Assembly (NCBI RefSeq): GCF_039655865.1 | Contig: NZ_JBBYXL010000003.1 | Location: forward strand, 525,375-589,374 | Direction of reading: 5' to 3' | From: Prosthecobacter sp. SYSU 5D2 | GTDB lineage: Bacteria > Verrucomicrobiota > Verrucomicrobiia > Verrucomicrobiales > Verrucomicrobiaceae | DNA length: 64,000 nt | Part shown: positions 18,995 to 29,600 of the stretch, piece by piece | Position numbering within the stretch: the stretch's first letter is position 1 | Layout of the letters: every line of letters begins with the position of its first letter | Notes under the pieces: generated by a model | Seen by the model: the letters and a program-made list of their open reading frames with translations, nothing else | Told to the model about the DNA's origin: nothing | Databases searched by the model: none | Position numbers and translations under genes: made by a program

Positions 18995-19041
18995 ACAGAG
19001 AGAAAGTTTTGCGATGCGCCGAATATTGGAAACCGTAGTGT

Positions 19042-22000
19042 CTAACGGGTCTCGATGCGGTCAATGTTCCAGCGGTAAAAATGATCCAGCGGTTTGGCGT
19101 TGGTGGCGGTCTGGTAGTCCGGCAGGCTTGGATGATTCAGGTCCAGGCGGCGGCTGAGCACGGCGCTGCCGGAGGAGGTGGCGATGACCCGGTCGCGGCG
19201 GCTGTCAAAACCCTCCGAGGAGGAGGAGCGGACCTTTTGCAGGTCCTGGGCGATGAAATGCACCTTGTAGGTGTTGGAGCGGGTGGTGAGGCGGGAGTAC
19301 AGATGGGCATAGGGGCGCTCCTTGCTGTTGTCCCCGGTCAGGCGGTGGTTGTTCCAGAAGTCTGCCATCTCGTCTTTGGAAACGGTGCCTGAGGCACTGG
19401 CGATCCCTTCGGGCACCAGATACTGCTCGCAGATCTGGCCTGGGGTTAGAAACACCTTTCCATGATCAAACACCTCCTGCTTCCACAGTGCCAGTGTCTG
19501 CCGCGCATCCAGATGGCGGCGGAAGCGGTTCAGCGGTTGCTCCCCAGTTTTATAGGAAGCGGCCGCCGTATCGGGAATGGCCATCAGTGTTTCCGCCTTC
19601 ATCGCCGCATGCAGAGCGGTGGCGCGGGTGATGTGGGTGAAGGGCAGGATTTCATGGTTGAGGTTGATTTTTCCCTCCGTCTCCAGGTGCGTGCTGATGG
19701 GCTCCGGCTCCAGCACCGGCATCCAGAAGAGATCCAGCAGCAGGTGGTCAGGCACGCGCTGTGCGCCAAAGTGGTCCGGCTGCGGCCTGAAAAGCAGCGT
19801 CTGCCACGGCACCTGGGCACGGGAGCCGGTGGGCAGGCTGCCAAACATGACGGGTGAAGGAAGCATGCGCTGCGGACTGAAGGCGGCCAGGGTCACGGGC
19901 GGCACTTCCTTGCCCACCTGGGAGACATTGTCAAAATAGGGAAGCCTGCCGTCATGCGCCGCCGCCCAGTGGCCGTCATCAGGGCGGTTGCCATAGGGGC
20001 CGTCCGGGGCATTGCCCACGCCGTTGTCGAAATCTCCGGTGACGCCAGGCAGGGCCGGGCCGCGCTCGCCTTTGTCAAGCCGCAGCCCGTCCAAGGTTTT
20101 GGATACAGGGAGGTTCGTCCATTTGCCCAGATTCCAGCTCAGGAGATGCGTGGCCTTGCCTGTCAGGGCGCCTGGCAGGTCTGGCCGTACGGAGGCCGGA
20201 TAGTTCACCCCGGTGATGTACCCGCGATGCTCCGTTGGGGCCTCTGCCAGCAGGGGATCGCGCAGGGTGTGGACCTGGCTCTGGGAACCCCACATGGGAT
20301 GCGGCACAAAAATGGGGGAGGTGTAGGAGCCGCTGCGGATCTCCGCCCAGCGCTGGGTGGCGGTGAGGCGGTAGTCGCCATGCGCCGGGGCCAGGGACTG
20401 GACAACATCCGTGGCTGCGAGAAAGCGGCTGCCCGCCGCAGCGGAATGGTGCAGGCGGCCTTTGAGATCATGGACCTCCAGGTCCTTGTCCAAAGACGGC
20501 GTGGGCAGGCCGCGGATGTCCGGCAGCACCAGCGGCACCACCTGGACCAAGTCCACCTTGTCCAGGGTTGCAGGCGCATCATACAGCGCCACCTTCAACT
20601 GGTTGGGATCCCGTGCATCGCCCAGGAATTGCAGCTTCGGCACCGTTCCGTCCGCCTGGGCGCGGATGATGACGGGCTTAAACTGGAGCACGCCTTCAGC
20701 AATGGCGCGCACGCCCAGGCTGCCCCCAGCGCCGTTCCACAGCTTGGGCGGCAGTTCGCCGGAGCTGGCGGTCGTCTGTGAATCCCTGGGCACTAGAGGG
20801 ACGCCGTTGAGGGTGAAAGTCGGCAGCGGGGCCTCCCGATGGTCATGGGACAGCGCGCCGTCCGCCGGACCGCCGGCGAGGGCAATGTTGACAAACGGCC
20901 GGTAGTCCGTCCAGCCATGCTGGGGCAGAAATGTTTCCACCAGGAATCCCACCTCCAGTTCGCGGTCGCCCGGATTGCCAGGTCCTGGCGGTTTTCCCCG
21001 CTCGCTTTTGCCTTCCAGTGCCGCCTTGCCTTCCGGCGTCGGGTTTCCTTTGACATTGCCAAACTCATCCACCTCGGCCCGGCAGGTGATGACCAGCGCC
21101 ACCTCGCTGATGGTGAGCATGCGGCCCATGCCCTGGATGTGGTTGCTCTCCGCCTTGGGCGTGCGCGACGGGGCCAGTTGCAGGGCGGAGATCTGGCCAA
21201 AGCCGTGATGCTCTGCACCGGGACAAAGCACGGAATACTGCAGTTTGTGATCCAGCTGCATGTCCGCGCAGTTGGCGGCCCGGAGGTAGTCCATCATGCC
21301 CAGCAGGATGGCATCCCGGTCCTCACCATACTTGGCGGCAAAGGTGGACCCGGTTACGCCCTTGTGGTCAAAGCCCGGAAAGGTCTGGCTGGTGAGGCGC
21401 TGGAGGTATTCAAAAAGCGCGCGGTTGCCGCTGATGACGCGGAAATCATCAATGCCGTTTCCAGGGGCGGACCGCTGCACGAAGTACGCCTTGTCCTTCA
21501 CCTTGGCGGCCATGGCCACCTTGTGATTGTAAACCGTGTCGCGGTTGGCGGCGGAACTGCCCAGTGTATCGCCATTCAGCAGGGTGTCCTTGGTCATCGG
21601 CCACATGGCCACGCGGGGCGTGCCAAAGAGGGTGGTCTCCGGCGCGGCGCTCTGGGTGGTGAGAAAAAAGCGGCTCCTTTGCATCTGCTCCACCGCCTCC
21701 GGATGCTGCATGAAAAAGCGGCTGCGTCGGCGCTGCCCGCTCTTCCCGGCAGCGGTCCCCCACATGCCGGGGAAGCGGGAGTCATCCACATGGTCAAACA
21801 GCAGCTCGTCCAGGCAGGCATAGCGGGCCTGGCGCACGGATTCATGGGAGGCATGGTTCCACAAAACCGGCCAGTCGGCCTCCGTCGTTCCGCCCAGGGA
21901 GGTGCCGTCATTTCTTTCCGCCACGGTTAGCCGGCCCAGCCGCCAGAGGTCGCGGGCATCCTCATAGCTCATCGCTTCCATGGCGGAATTTCCTGTATTG

Positions 22001-22950
22001 TAAAAGCCCAACGGGGAGAGCCGCCGGTTCGGCAGCAGGACGCTGCTCAGGCACACACCGGCGGGATGGCCCGGATGCCGCATGTACTCCAGCCGGGAGG
22101 GCACCGTGGCTGCCAGCGCCCTTTCCTGGGCCGTGTCCGCCCGTGGAGTGTCCCAGAAGGAGCCTTCTGCCGCCGTGTTCACATTCACCTTCGACGACTC
22201 ATCATCCACCCAGAAGGCAAAGCGTGAGACGACCGGATTGCTTTTGTCCGCCTCCTCGCCGCCAGCGCCGAAAAATCTGCCCTCCTCGTCCAGCGTGCCC
22301 AGCGTTCCGTCGCGGAGCTTGTAGATCCAGCGCACCGGCATGGGCAGCCGCTGACCGTTTTCCCCTTCCGCCCTTCTCGGCACCGCACCCTTTTCGTCCC
22401 GGTATTCAAAGCCTTCCACGGACGTCTTCACATCCCCGGTCCAGGCACGGGGATCCACGATGGGAAAGCGCAGCGCGCCCTCCGCCGACATGACCGGCTC
22501 ATTGAGATCCACATACTCATCCGTCCGTGCAGCCCAGTCCAAAGGCACATCCTTTTCCACCTGCTCCACGGAATCCGCCGTCATGTCAGCCGCGCTGTAC
22601 AGCTTCCAGATTTTCTCCAGCCTGCCGTCCATGCCATGCACCCGGATGGCTCCTGGCTGGCTGGTCCAGGGCTTGGGAACGTTGTTGGAAAAGGTCTCCG
22701 AGGTGGCGTTCTTCAACTGCGCCAGGGCGACGTGGAGGGCATCCTGCGAATGCAAGCGGGCGCGGTCACGGCCTGCCACCAGCACGGATTCCTTGTATCC
22801 GTCCCCGGTCACATCCAGCAAGGACACCACCAGGATGAGCATCAGGGCGACCATGATCAGCGTCACCAGCAAGGCGACTCCGCGCCGGGGCGCAGGCCGC
22901 GCCCGGAGGATGAGGGATGTGAGCTTCAGCATAGGAATTCCGGTCATCAT
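19042..22950 (-). CDS. Verru_Chthon cassette protein A
   Basis: 1302 residues, with the ATG at 22950 overlapping the upstream stop (TGATG), so translation is coupled. After a short n-region comes RRGVALLVTLIMVALMLILV, a pilin/GspK- or PilX-like N-terminal helix, and a helical continuation (ARLHSQDALHVALAQLKNAT). Family marks include HLLLDLFWMPVLEPEPIS, EGKINLNHEILPFTHITRAT and a closing block around YKVHFIAQDLQKVR, all characteristic of protein A from cassettes first seen in Verrucomicrobium and Chthoniobacter. Those cassettes normally include pseudopilin-like B, C and D genes; none is adjacent here. Instead it follows two giant Ig-repeat proteins in one operon. Its function is unknown; a role in a pseudopilus-like secretion or surface apparatus is an inference. 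Confidence 0.88.
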   Translation of the reverse strand: MMTGIPMLKLTSLILRARPAPRRGVALLVTLIMVALMLILVVSLLDVTGDGYKESVLVAGRDRARLHSQDALHVALAQLKNATSETFSNNVPKPWTSQPGAIRVHGMDGRLEKIWKLYSAADMTADSVEQVEKDVPLDWAARTDEYVDLNEPVMSAEGALRFPIVDPRAWTGDVKTSVEGFEYRDEKGAVPRRAEGENGQRLPMPVRWIYKLRDGTLGTLDEEGRFFGAGGEEADKSNPVVSRFAFWVDDESSKVNVNTAAEGSFWDTPRADTAQERALAATVPSRLEYMRHPGHPAGVCLSSVLLPNRRLSPLGFYNTGNSAMEAMSYEDARDLWRLGRLTVAERNDGTSLGGTTEADWPVLWNHASHESVRQARYACLDELLFDHVDDSRFPGMWGTAAGKSGQRRRSRFFMQHPEAVEQMQRSRFFLTTQSAAPETTLFGTPRVAMWPMTKDTLLNGDTLGSSAANRDTVYNHKVAMAAKVKDKAYFVQRSAPGNGIDDFRVISGNRALFEYLQRLTSQTFPGFDHKGVTGSTFAAKYGEDRDAILLGMMDYLRAANCADMQLDHKLQYSVLCPGAEHHGFGQISALQLAPSRTPKAESNHIQGMGRMLTISEVALVITCRAEVDEFGNVKGNPTPEGKAALEGKSERGKPPGPGNPGDRELEVGFLVETFLPQHGWTDYRPFVNIALAGGPADGALSHDHREAPLPTFTLNGVPLVPRDSQTTASSGELPPKLWNGAGGSLGVRAIAEGVLQFKPVIIRAQADGTVPKLQFLGDARDPNQLKVALYDAPATLDKVDLVQVVPLVLPDIRGLPTPSLDKDLEVHDLKGRLHHSAAAGSRFLAATDVVQSLAPAHGDYRLTATQRWAEIRSGSYTSPIFVPHPMWGSQSQVHTLRDPLLAEAPTEHRGYITGVNYPASVRPDLPGALTGKATHLLSWNLGKWTNLPVSKTLDGLRLDKGERGPALPGVTGDFDNGVGNAPDGPYGNRPDDGHWAAAHDGRLPYFDNVSQVGKEVPPVTLAAFSPQRMLPSPVMFGSLPTGSRAQVPWQTLLFRPQPDHFGAQRVPDHLLLDLFWMPVLEPEPISTHLETEGKINLNHEILPFTHITRATALHAAMKAETLMAIPDTAAASYKTGEQPLNRFRRHLDARQTLALWKQEVFDHGKVFLTPGQICEQYLVPEGIASASGTVSKDEMADFWNNHRLTGDNSKERPYAHLYSRLTTRSNTYKVHFIAQDLQKVRSSSSEGFDSRRDRVIATSSGSAVLSRRLDLNHPSLPDYQTATNAKPLDHFYRWNIDRIETR

Positions 22951-25900
22951 CAAGGAGCGGCCACCGGCTGGCTGAGGAAGAAGGCTCCGGAGAGAATGGG
23001 GGTGACATTCGGCTTCTGGCCGCCGGTGGGGACCTGCGGCAGCAGGAAGTAGCCGGCAGCCTTGATCTGGCCGTCCGCCAGCTTCACCACCTGGCCCAGC
23101 ATCTTCACATTCTTGCGGGCCAGCGGCGGCGTCGTTTCCGCCAGGCTAAAGCTGCCCTTCACGGTGCCTTTGGCCTTTTGGACGGTCAGCTTGACCTTGC
23201 CGGCATTCGTCGCGCCGCTGAAATCCACCTTATATTTGTCCGTCCAGACAGCACCGGTGACGTCCGCCACGGTAGCGGAGGATTCGATCCCGCCGCCGAA
23301 GAAAGTGATGTCCAGAGCGCCGGTTTCCGGCAGGCCCTCCATGACCGCGCGCTTCGTCGCCGTGCCCATCCAGCTTCCTTCCACCGTCAGGTTCACCGGC
23401 CCGAAGAAGCCCGGATAGATGCGTCCTTTGGTGGCCGGTTTCAGCCAGGTCAGGCCGCCGCTGACCACGCAGTCTCTGGCCTGGCCGCTTTCCGCCACAC
23501 TCACCTGCCAGGCCCCCATCAGGCTGCCTTTTTTGGAATGGACCGGCGCATACACGGCCACCTGTCCGTCCGGCCCCAGATGGGTGGCCGCCACGATGGC
23601 CTGACCGTCGGCACTCCGGCCTGCCACCTTCAGCGTGCCCGCTGGCAGGACGGTGAAGGCGGCATAACCGATGCCCTGTGGAATGGCCGCCGCACCGATG
23701 TCCTCATCATCCGCCAGGTCCAGGGCCACGGTGTAATATCCCTCACGCGAGGTGGCAGGCGCGGTCTTCTTGTTCCAGACATTGCGCCAGCCATTGATCT
23801 CCGCCGAGCCAAAAGTGCCGCTCATCAGACCGGTGTCCGCATCCAGCGTGAGGGTCAGGTTGACGCCGTTCACCGTGGCCTGCACCTCCGGGGCGCTGCT
23901 GCCTAGGAAACCCTTGGCAGACTTGGTGGCGCCGCCGGTTTTCACTTTCACCGTGAACGACCCTTTGGAAGTGGTCGTCAGGGTCACCAGGCTGCCCAGG
24001 TTTAAATTGACCGAAAGGTCCCTTGCGGCCAGGCCGGTGAAGGTGCCGAGCTGGCCTTCCGGAATGTCGGTGACCACCAGGGGAGCGGTGACGGCCACAC
24101 TGCTGCCGGTGGCGTTGGTGGCGACAATCTGGACATCATAAGTGCCGGCGGTGGTCGCCCGGCCGGAGATGAGGGCCCGGCCATTGCTGACGGCAAACTT
24201 TAGCCCTTTTGGCAGGCCGGTGATCTGATACGATGAAGGGCTGTAAGAGGCGGTGATGGTGAAGTCATAATTGGCCCCCACTTTGGAGGGAGAGAACACC
24301 ACGGGATCAACCACCGGCACCGGCGCGATGGCCAGGACGTTCAGGTTAAAGAACCGGGTGGCCGTGTAGCCGCCCGCATCCGTGGCCGCCACCGTGAAGG
24401 AAAAGTCCCCTGCCGCGAGGGGCCTGCCGCTGAGCACGCCGTTGGCCGCCAGTGACAGCCCGGCAGGCAGCGTGCCTGATTGCACCTGCCAGCCATACGG
24501 AGCCGTGCCGCCGCCCAGGGTCATCTCCACGTAATAGTTCAGGTTCACCACGCCCTGCGGCAGCGGGTTTTCAGTCAGGATGGCCAGATCAAACAGCACC
24601 CAGTCAAAGGTCTTCGTGGCGGTCAGGCCGTTGTCATCCTGCACCTGCACCGTGAACTGGTATTCACCAGCCTGGTCGGAGGTGCCGGAAAGTACACCTG
24701 CATTCGTGAGGCTGATCCCCTCCGGCAGGCTGCCATTCGTCACGCTCCATGAATAGGGCGCTGAACCGCCGGACACCGCCAGCGGCAGGCTGACCGGCCG
24801 CCCGGTCCCACGAGGTGGCAGGGTGCCGCCGCTGGTGATCTCATAAGGGGTGACGGTGAGGCTGAAGGCTTTTGTCTCAATGGCAGGAAAGGAATCCGTC
24901 ACCTGCACAGTGAAGCTGAAGCTGCCCGCCGTCACCGGTGTTCCGGCCAGGACACCGTCCGTGCCCAGGGTGATCCCTGCCGGCAGGTCACCCGCCGTGA
25001 GTTCCCAGGTGTAGGGGGAAAGACCGCCGTTGGCCGCCAGGGGCAGCGAGTAGGCAGCGCCTGCTTGGGCAGCGGGCAGAGCGGCCTCACTGGTGATGGC
25101 CAGCGGAGCCGGTGCCAGGGGCGCACCGGAGACGCCCCCGACACTCCACGCCACATCCATCTCCACGGAGGTGAAGCTGCCGATGGCTTGCAGCGCACGC
25201 TCCGTGACGAGTTCTGAACCGTCAGCCTGCAGTTCCCGCTGCACGGTTGTGGTTGTCGGCTCAGAAGTGTTGTCCATCCAGGGACCGCCGTTGGCGGCCA
25301 CACGCACGCGCTGCACCACATCCCCAAGTCCGGGGATCAGGCCGTTGGTGCGGTAGCGGAGCGCAGGATACTGCTGCCCCTCGGCCTCCACCAGCAGGAG
25401 CTGCGGCCGGGTGCGGTTGTCATCCTCCTCATACGGGTCTCCGCCAAAGGCGTACTCCCCCGCATTGCTGAGACCGTCTTCATCATGATCCACGGTGGGA
25501 CCTGAGATGCTGTTATTGCTGTAATCATCTCCGACCCCGATCGTGGAATTGGCATGGAAGAACATGGCGTTACGCCAGGTGGCATAGGACTCCGGTGCGA
25601 AGAGGGCCGTGACCGTGGTGTCTTGTTGCGGAAACACCAGCTCCAGGCTTTCACCCGGCGTCGTCAGGCCGTCATGAGACCACCCGGTCACCTGCCAGCC
25701 GTCTTCTGGGGCTCCAAAAAGGGTGAGTTCCTCGCCGCCCAGGAAATAGCGGCCATCCAGGGTCCAGGGCAGGTTTTTATCCACCACGCCGGGCCGTCCA
25801 AAGCGGACTCCGGGCCGGGACCGCGTGGCCAGAATGTAACCCAGCTCTTGCACAAAGGGTACGCCGGTGACCACATCCAGTTGGGCCTGCCAGAGGGGCA

Positions 25901-26573
25901 TGGACGCTTCCGGTGCGGCAAAGGTGATTTTAAAATCGCGGACATTGAGTCCGGTCAGGTTCCACTGAAAGGCACAGACGATGCGCTCGCTAAAAGCGCC
26001 GGACTGCGGGTCGTCCAGTCCACGAAAAACCGGGTTGACCGTGACCGGCACACCCGCCTGCTCATAGACCAGTTTCACGCTGTTGACATCCAGGCGGATG
26101 CCGCCCGTCTGCGTCTGGAAGATCACGTTGGTGACCATGCCTTCGGCCTCCTCAGCCGGTTGATAGGGCACTTCAAATTTCACCACCTCAGAGAAGCTGT
26201 AGATGGCATTGGAAGAGGTGATGAAGGCATCCGTCGCGCCGGTCTGGATCAGCGTGGTGCGTGGGATGGGGTCCGTATCCGGATCCTCATCATGGTCCTC
26301 CATCACGGTCGTGGGATTGCCGTCTTCATCCTCGCCGCCAGTCAGCGCGGGAGGATTGGGGTAATTAAAATTGCCGCTGTTGGTCGAGCCTGGCGGACGT
26401 TCAAAGAGGTCCCAGTAGGCGAAATCGCTGCCGCCTTCCGCCCGGATGGACGGGATGATGAAGCTGCCGCTCTGGGCCTGGGCGTCGCCTGCGGCGCCCA
26501 GAAGGGACATCCAGCATGCAGCGCTTCCTAACAGCGCTGACCTGAGGGAGGAATGAAGTTTGGAAAGGTGCAT
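22950..26573 (-). CDS. Giant secreted Ig-repeat protein with conserved C-terminal module
   Basis: 1207 residues with a signal peptide ending near AGDAQAQ. Residues about 260-330 resemble a divergent InlB B-repeat (WQVTGWSHDGLTTPGE). A Ca-binding-type DHDEDGLSNAGEYAFGGDP segment follows near 360. Residues about 490-840 hold four He_PIG-type Ig domains (LPAGITLGTDGVLAGTP, LPEGISLTNAGVLSGTS, LPAGLSLAANGVLSGRP and a fourth, divergent copy). Residues 842-1207 form a Gly-rich beta module (GTFTGLAARD ... GGLTWLKPATKGRIYPGFFG ... GQIKAAGYFLLPQ) shared with the upstream paralogue at about 60 percent identity by eye. Likely extracellular or cell-surface, with a binding or structural role. It lies 34 bp after the upstream paralogue and is coupled to Verru_Chthon protein A. 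Confidence 0.85.
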   Translation of the reverse strand: MHLSKLHSSLRSALLGSAACWMSLLGAAGDAQAQSGSFIIPSIRAEGGSDFAYWDLFERPPGSTNSGNFNYPNPPALTGGEDEDGNPTTVMEDHDEDPDTDPIPRTTLIQTGATDAFITSSNAIYSFSEVVKFEVPYQPAEEAEGMVTNVIFQTQTGGIRLDVNSVKLVYEQAGVPVTVNPVFRGLDDPQSGAFSERIVCAFQWNLTGLNVRDFKITFAAPEASMPLWQAQLDVVTGVPFVQELGYILATRSRPGVRFGRPGVVDKNLPWTLDGRYFLGGEELTLFGAPEDGWQVTGWSHDGLTTPGESLELVFPQQDTTVTALFAPESYATWRNAMFFHANSTIGVGDDYSNNSISGPTVDHDEDGLSNAGEYAFGGDPYEEDDNRTRPQLLLVEAEGQQYPALRYRTNGLIPGLGDVVQRVRVAANGGPWMDNTSEPTTTTVQRELQADGSELVTERALQAIGSFTSVEMDVAWSVGGVSGAPLAPAPLAITSEAALPAAQAGAAYSLPLAANGGLSPYTWELTAGDLPAGITLGTDGVLAGTPVTAGSFSFTVQVTDSFPAIETKAFSLTVTPYEITSGGTLPPRGTGRPVSLPLAVSGGSAPYSWSVTNGSLPEGISLTNAGVLSGTSDQAGEYQFTVQVQDDNGLTATKTFDWVLFDLAILTENPLPQGVVNLNYYVEMTLGGGTAPYGWQVQSGTLPAGLSLAANGVLSGRPLAAGDFSFTVAATDAGGYTATRFFNLNVLAIAPVPVVDPVVFSPSKVGANYDFTITASYSPSSYQITGLPKGLKFAVSNGRALISGRATTAGTYDVQIVATNATGSSVAVTAPLVVTDIPEGQLGTFTGLAARDLSVNLNLGSLVTLTTTSKGSFTVKVKTGGATKSAKGFLGSSAPEVQATVNGVNLTLTLDADTGLMSGTFGSAEINGWRNVWNKKTAPATSREGYYTVALDLADDEDIGAAAIPQGIGYAAFTVLPAGTLKVAGRSADGQAIVAATHLGPDGQVAVYAPVHSKKGSLMGAWQVSVAESGQARDCVVSGGLTWLKPATKGRIYPGFFGPVNLTVEGSWMGTATKRAVMEGLPETGALDITFFGGGIESSATVADVTGAVWTDKYKVDFSGATNAGKVKLTVQKAKGTVKGSFSLAETTPPLARKNVKMLGQVVKLADGQIKAAGYFLLPQVPTGGQKPNVTPILSGAFFLSQPVAAP

Positions 26574-26607
26574 GCTGGATGTCGTCAGAATGGGAATGGA
26601 ATCAGAA

Positions 26608-29600
26608 TCAGGGGACCAACGGCTGGCTGATCTGGAAGACGCCGGAGAGGATGGGCGTGGCGTTCGGCTTCTGGCCGTCCGTGGCGATCTGGGGCAGCAG
26701 GAAGTAACCGGCCGCTTTGATCTGCCCGTCGCTCATCCGCACCACCTGGCCCATGAACTTGACGCCCTTGCGTACCAGCGGCGGAGTGGTCTCGGTCAAT
26801 GTCAGGCTGCCGGTGACGGCGCCGGTGGCCTTGTTGACCTTGAGGGTCACCTTGCCTGCATTCACCGCATCGCTGAAGTCCGCCTTGTACTTCTCTGTCC
26901 AGAGAGCACCGGTCACATCCGGATTGGTCGCGGAGGCTTCCACGCCGGCTCCTTCGAAGGCCATGCTGAAGCTGCCGGTGGCGGGCAGGCCAAGGACGAC
27001 CGGGCGCTTGGTGGCGGTGCCCAGGTAGCCGCCTTCGGCCACCAGATCCACCGGACCAAAGCCTGCCGCATACACGCGGCCTTTGCCGGCGGGTTTCAGC
27101 CAGGTTAGGGAGCCGCTGACGTCATTGCCCATGAACAGGCCGTCTTCGTCCTCATCCACCGTCAGGGTACCGAGCATCGTGCCTTTATTCGCATACTGGG
27201 TGGCATAGAGCGCCAGTTCACCATGGGGGCCCATCGTTGTGGAGGACGTGAGGGTCTGGCCGTCGGCGGATTTGCCGATGATCTTCACCGTGCCGGCGGG
27301 CAGGATGGTGAAGGTGGCATAACCCACGCCCTGAGGGATGGCGGCCGCGCCGAGATCGTCTTCATCCGCCAGGTCCAAAATGACGCTGTAGAAACCTTCG
27401 CGGCTGCTCGGCGGGTTCAGCTTTTTGTCCCAGACGTTCAGCCAGCCGTTCACAGCGGCCGCTCCATAGGTGCCGCTGACCAGGCCGGTTTCAGCATCCA
27501 GCGTCAGGGCCAGGTCAATGCCGTTCACCGCCACCTGCACCTGGGGTGCGGCGGATGCCAGGAAGCCCTTGGCGGACTTCGTTGCGGAACCCGATTTCAC
27601 CTTCACTGTGAAGCTGCCTTTCCCCGTCGTGGTGAGGGTGAACTGGCTGCCCAGACCGGCATTGGCCGTGGCATCCCGGGCGATGAGACCGGTGAAGGTG
27701 CCCACCTGCGTGGCAGGCAGGGCGGTGACGACCAAAGGCGCGCTGACCACGGCACTGGTGCCGGTGGTGTTCGCGGCGCTGACCTGCACCAGATAAACAC
27801 CGGCCAGGGAAGCGCGGCCACTGATGATGCCGGTGGCGCGGTCCACTTTCAGTCCGGCGGGCAGGCCGCTGACATTGAACTGCTTGGGATAGTTGGCCGC
27901 AGAAACGGTGTAGGCAAAGTCTGCGCCGACGGTGGTCGCGCCGAACGCCACAGGGTTCATGACCGGCAACAGGAGAGACGGTGAGACCGTCAGCTCGATC
28001 ACCCGGCTTTGGGTGGATTCCTCCGCATCCGTGACGGTGAAGGTCAGGGAGGCGGTTGTCTCTGCAGTCGGCGTGCCGGTGAGCAGACCGGCAGCACTCA
28101 ATGTTAGACCGGCAGGCAGAGTGCCTTCCGTCACGGACCATTCATAGGGGGCCAGACCGTCCACGGCTTCAAGCTGCACGGAATACTCCCGGCCAATGAC
28201 GCCCACCGGCAGTTCCGCCGTGACAATCTCAATGCCGGAAACCACGGCCAGCGTGTAGGTTTTTTCAGCCTCATATTCCTCTGCATCCTGGGCGATGACG
28301 GTGAAGGTCACCTCTTCCAAAGTCGTGGGCGTGCCGCTGATGACACCGCTGCTGCTGAGGGTCAGACCGGCAGGCAGTTCGGATTCATCCGCCAGGCTCC
28401 AGGAGTGAGGCAGGGTGCCGCCTTCAGCCTCAAGCTGCACGTTGTAAAGCTGGCCTTTGACCGCATCCGCCAGCGTCTCCGTGGTGATCTCCACGGTCTT
28501 CAATTTCATGCTGTCCGCCACGTAACCGTAGGGGCTGAATTTGGTGTCCACGACCACCTTGTCGAAGCTGAAATGCGCCTGGCCTTCCGGACCGGAGATG
28601 GCGATGACATAGGTGGCCTCGTTGCCAGGAATCTCCCACTTGGCCCAATACTGCGCGGTATTGGCAGCGCCGCCCTGGACGACCATCGTCGGTGGCACAT
28701 CGTCAATTGTGGCGGTGATTTCGCCCGCAAAGCTGCCGCCACCCATGCCGCTCGTTGCTGAGGCGATCTGCAGGAAGATGGTGGTGAATCCGGCCTCACC
28801 CACCACGCCGCTGGTGGGCACGGTGATCTCTTCCGCCAGGGTGCCGCTGAGGATGTAAAGATTGCTGCCACCGGCGAACTGATGGATCTCGCTGTTCGTG
28901 GTGCGGAACCGGGCCTGGGTGCCTGCGTAGTTGCCGATATCAGGCGTGCTGTCATCAATGGGCGCGGTCACTCCGGGCGTGCCGAAGCCGTCCCAGCCAA
29001 ACCACGTCGTGCCTGCGGTGCCACGGCTGCTCGGTGCCACAATGCCCGTGGCCTGGTCCAAATTAAAGGCAATCGCCGCCGGCTCCTCCAGGATCATCGT
29101 GTCTTCCTGCGCCTCAGGCCCCCAATAGGTATCAATGGCGATCTTGTCGAAGGACATGTGGGCATTGCCAAACATGGCATGTGGCACACCGCCGATGGTG
29201 AATTCATAGGTGGCCGCATTGCCTGGCACCACCCACTTCACCCACACCTGGCCACGGCCCAGGGCATTGACGCCGTGAATGACCTGCGGAGCCACGTCGT
29301 TGATGTTTTCAAAGGTCCACTGGCTGATGAAATTGCCGCTGCTCGCGACAAGCTGCGCGATGATGGTCGTGGTCCCCTCGGCCCCCACGGTGCCGTTCGT
29401 GGCCACGGTCACGCGCTCGGCGATCTCCGCCGTGGCGGAGCTGGAGCCGCTGTAGAAATTCCCAGTGCTCGCTGCGCGGTGAAGCTGGCCGTTGGTGGTC
29501 TCGAACCTCACACCCGCGATTCCGGTATCCCCAATATCTGGGGTGGTATCGTTGAGGAAGGTGCCGGGGGCGGGATCTTCAAAGTTGTCCCAGCCAAAAT

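Noticed and set aside
18918..19041. A small gene between the convergent efflux and Verru_Chthon genes
   Set aside because: The gap is filled by the inverted repeat that looks like a bidirectional terminator.
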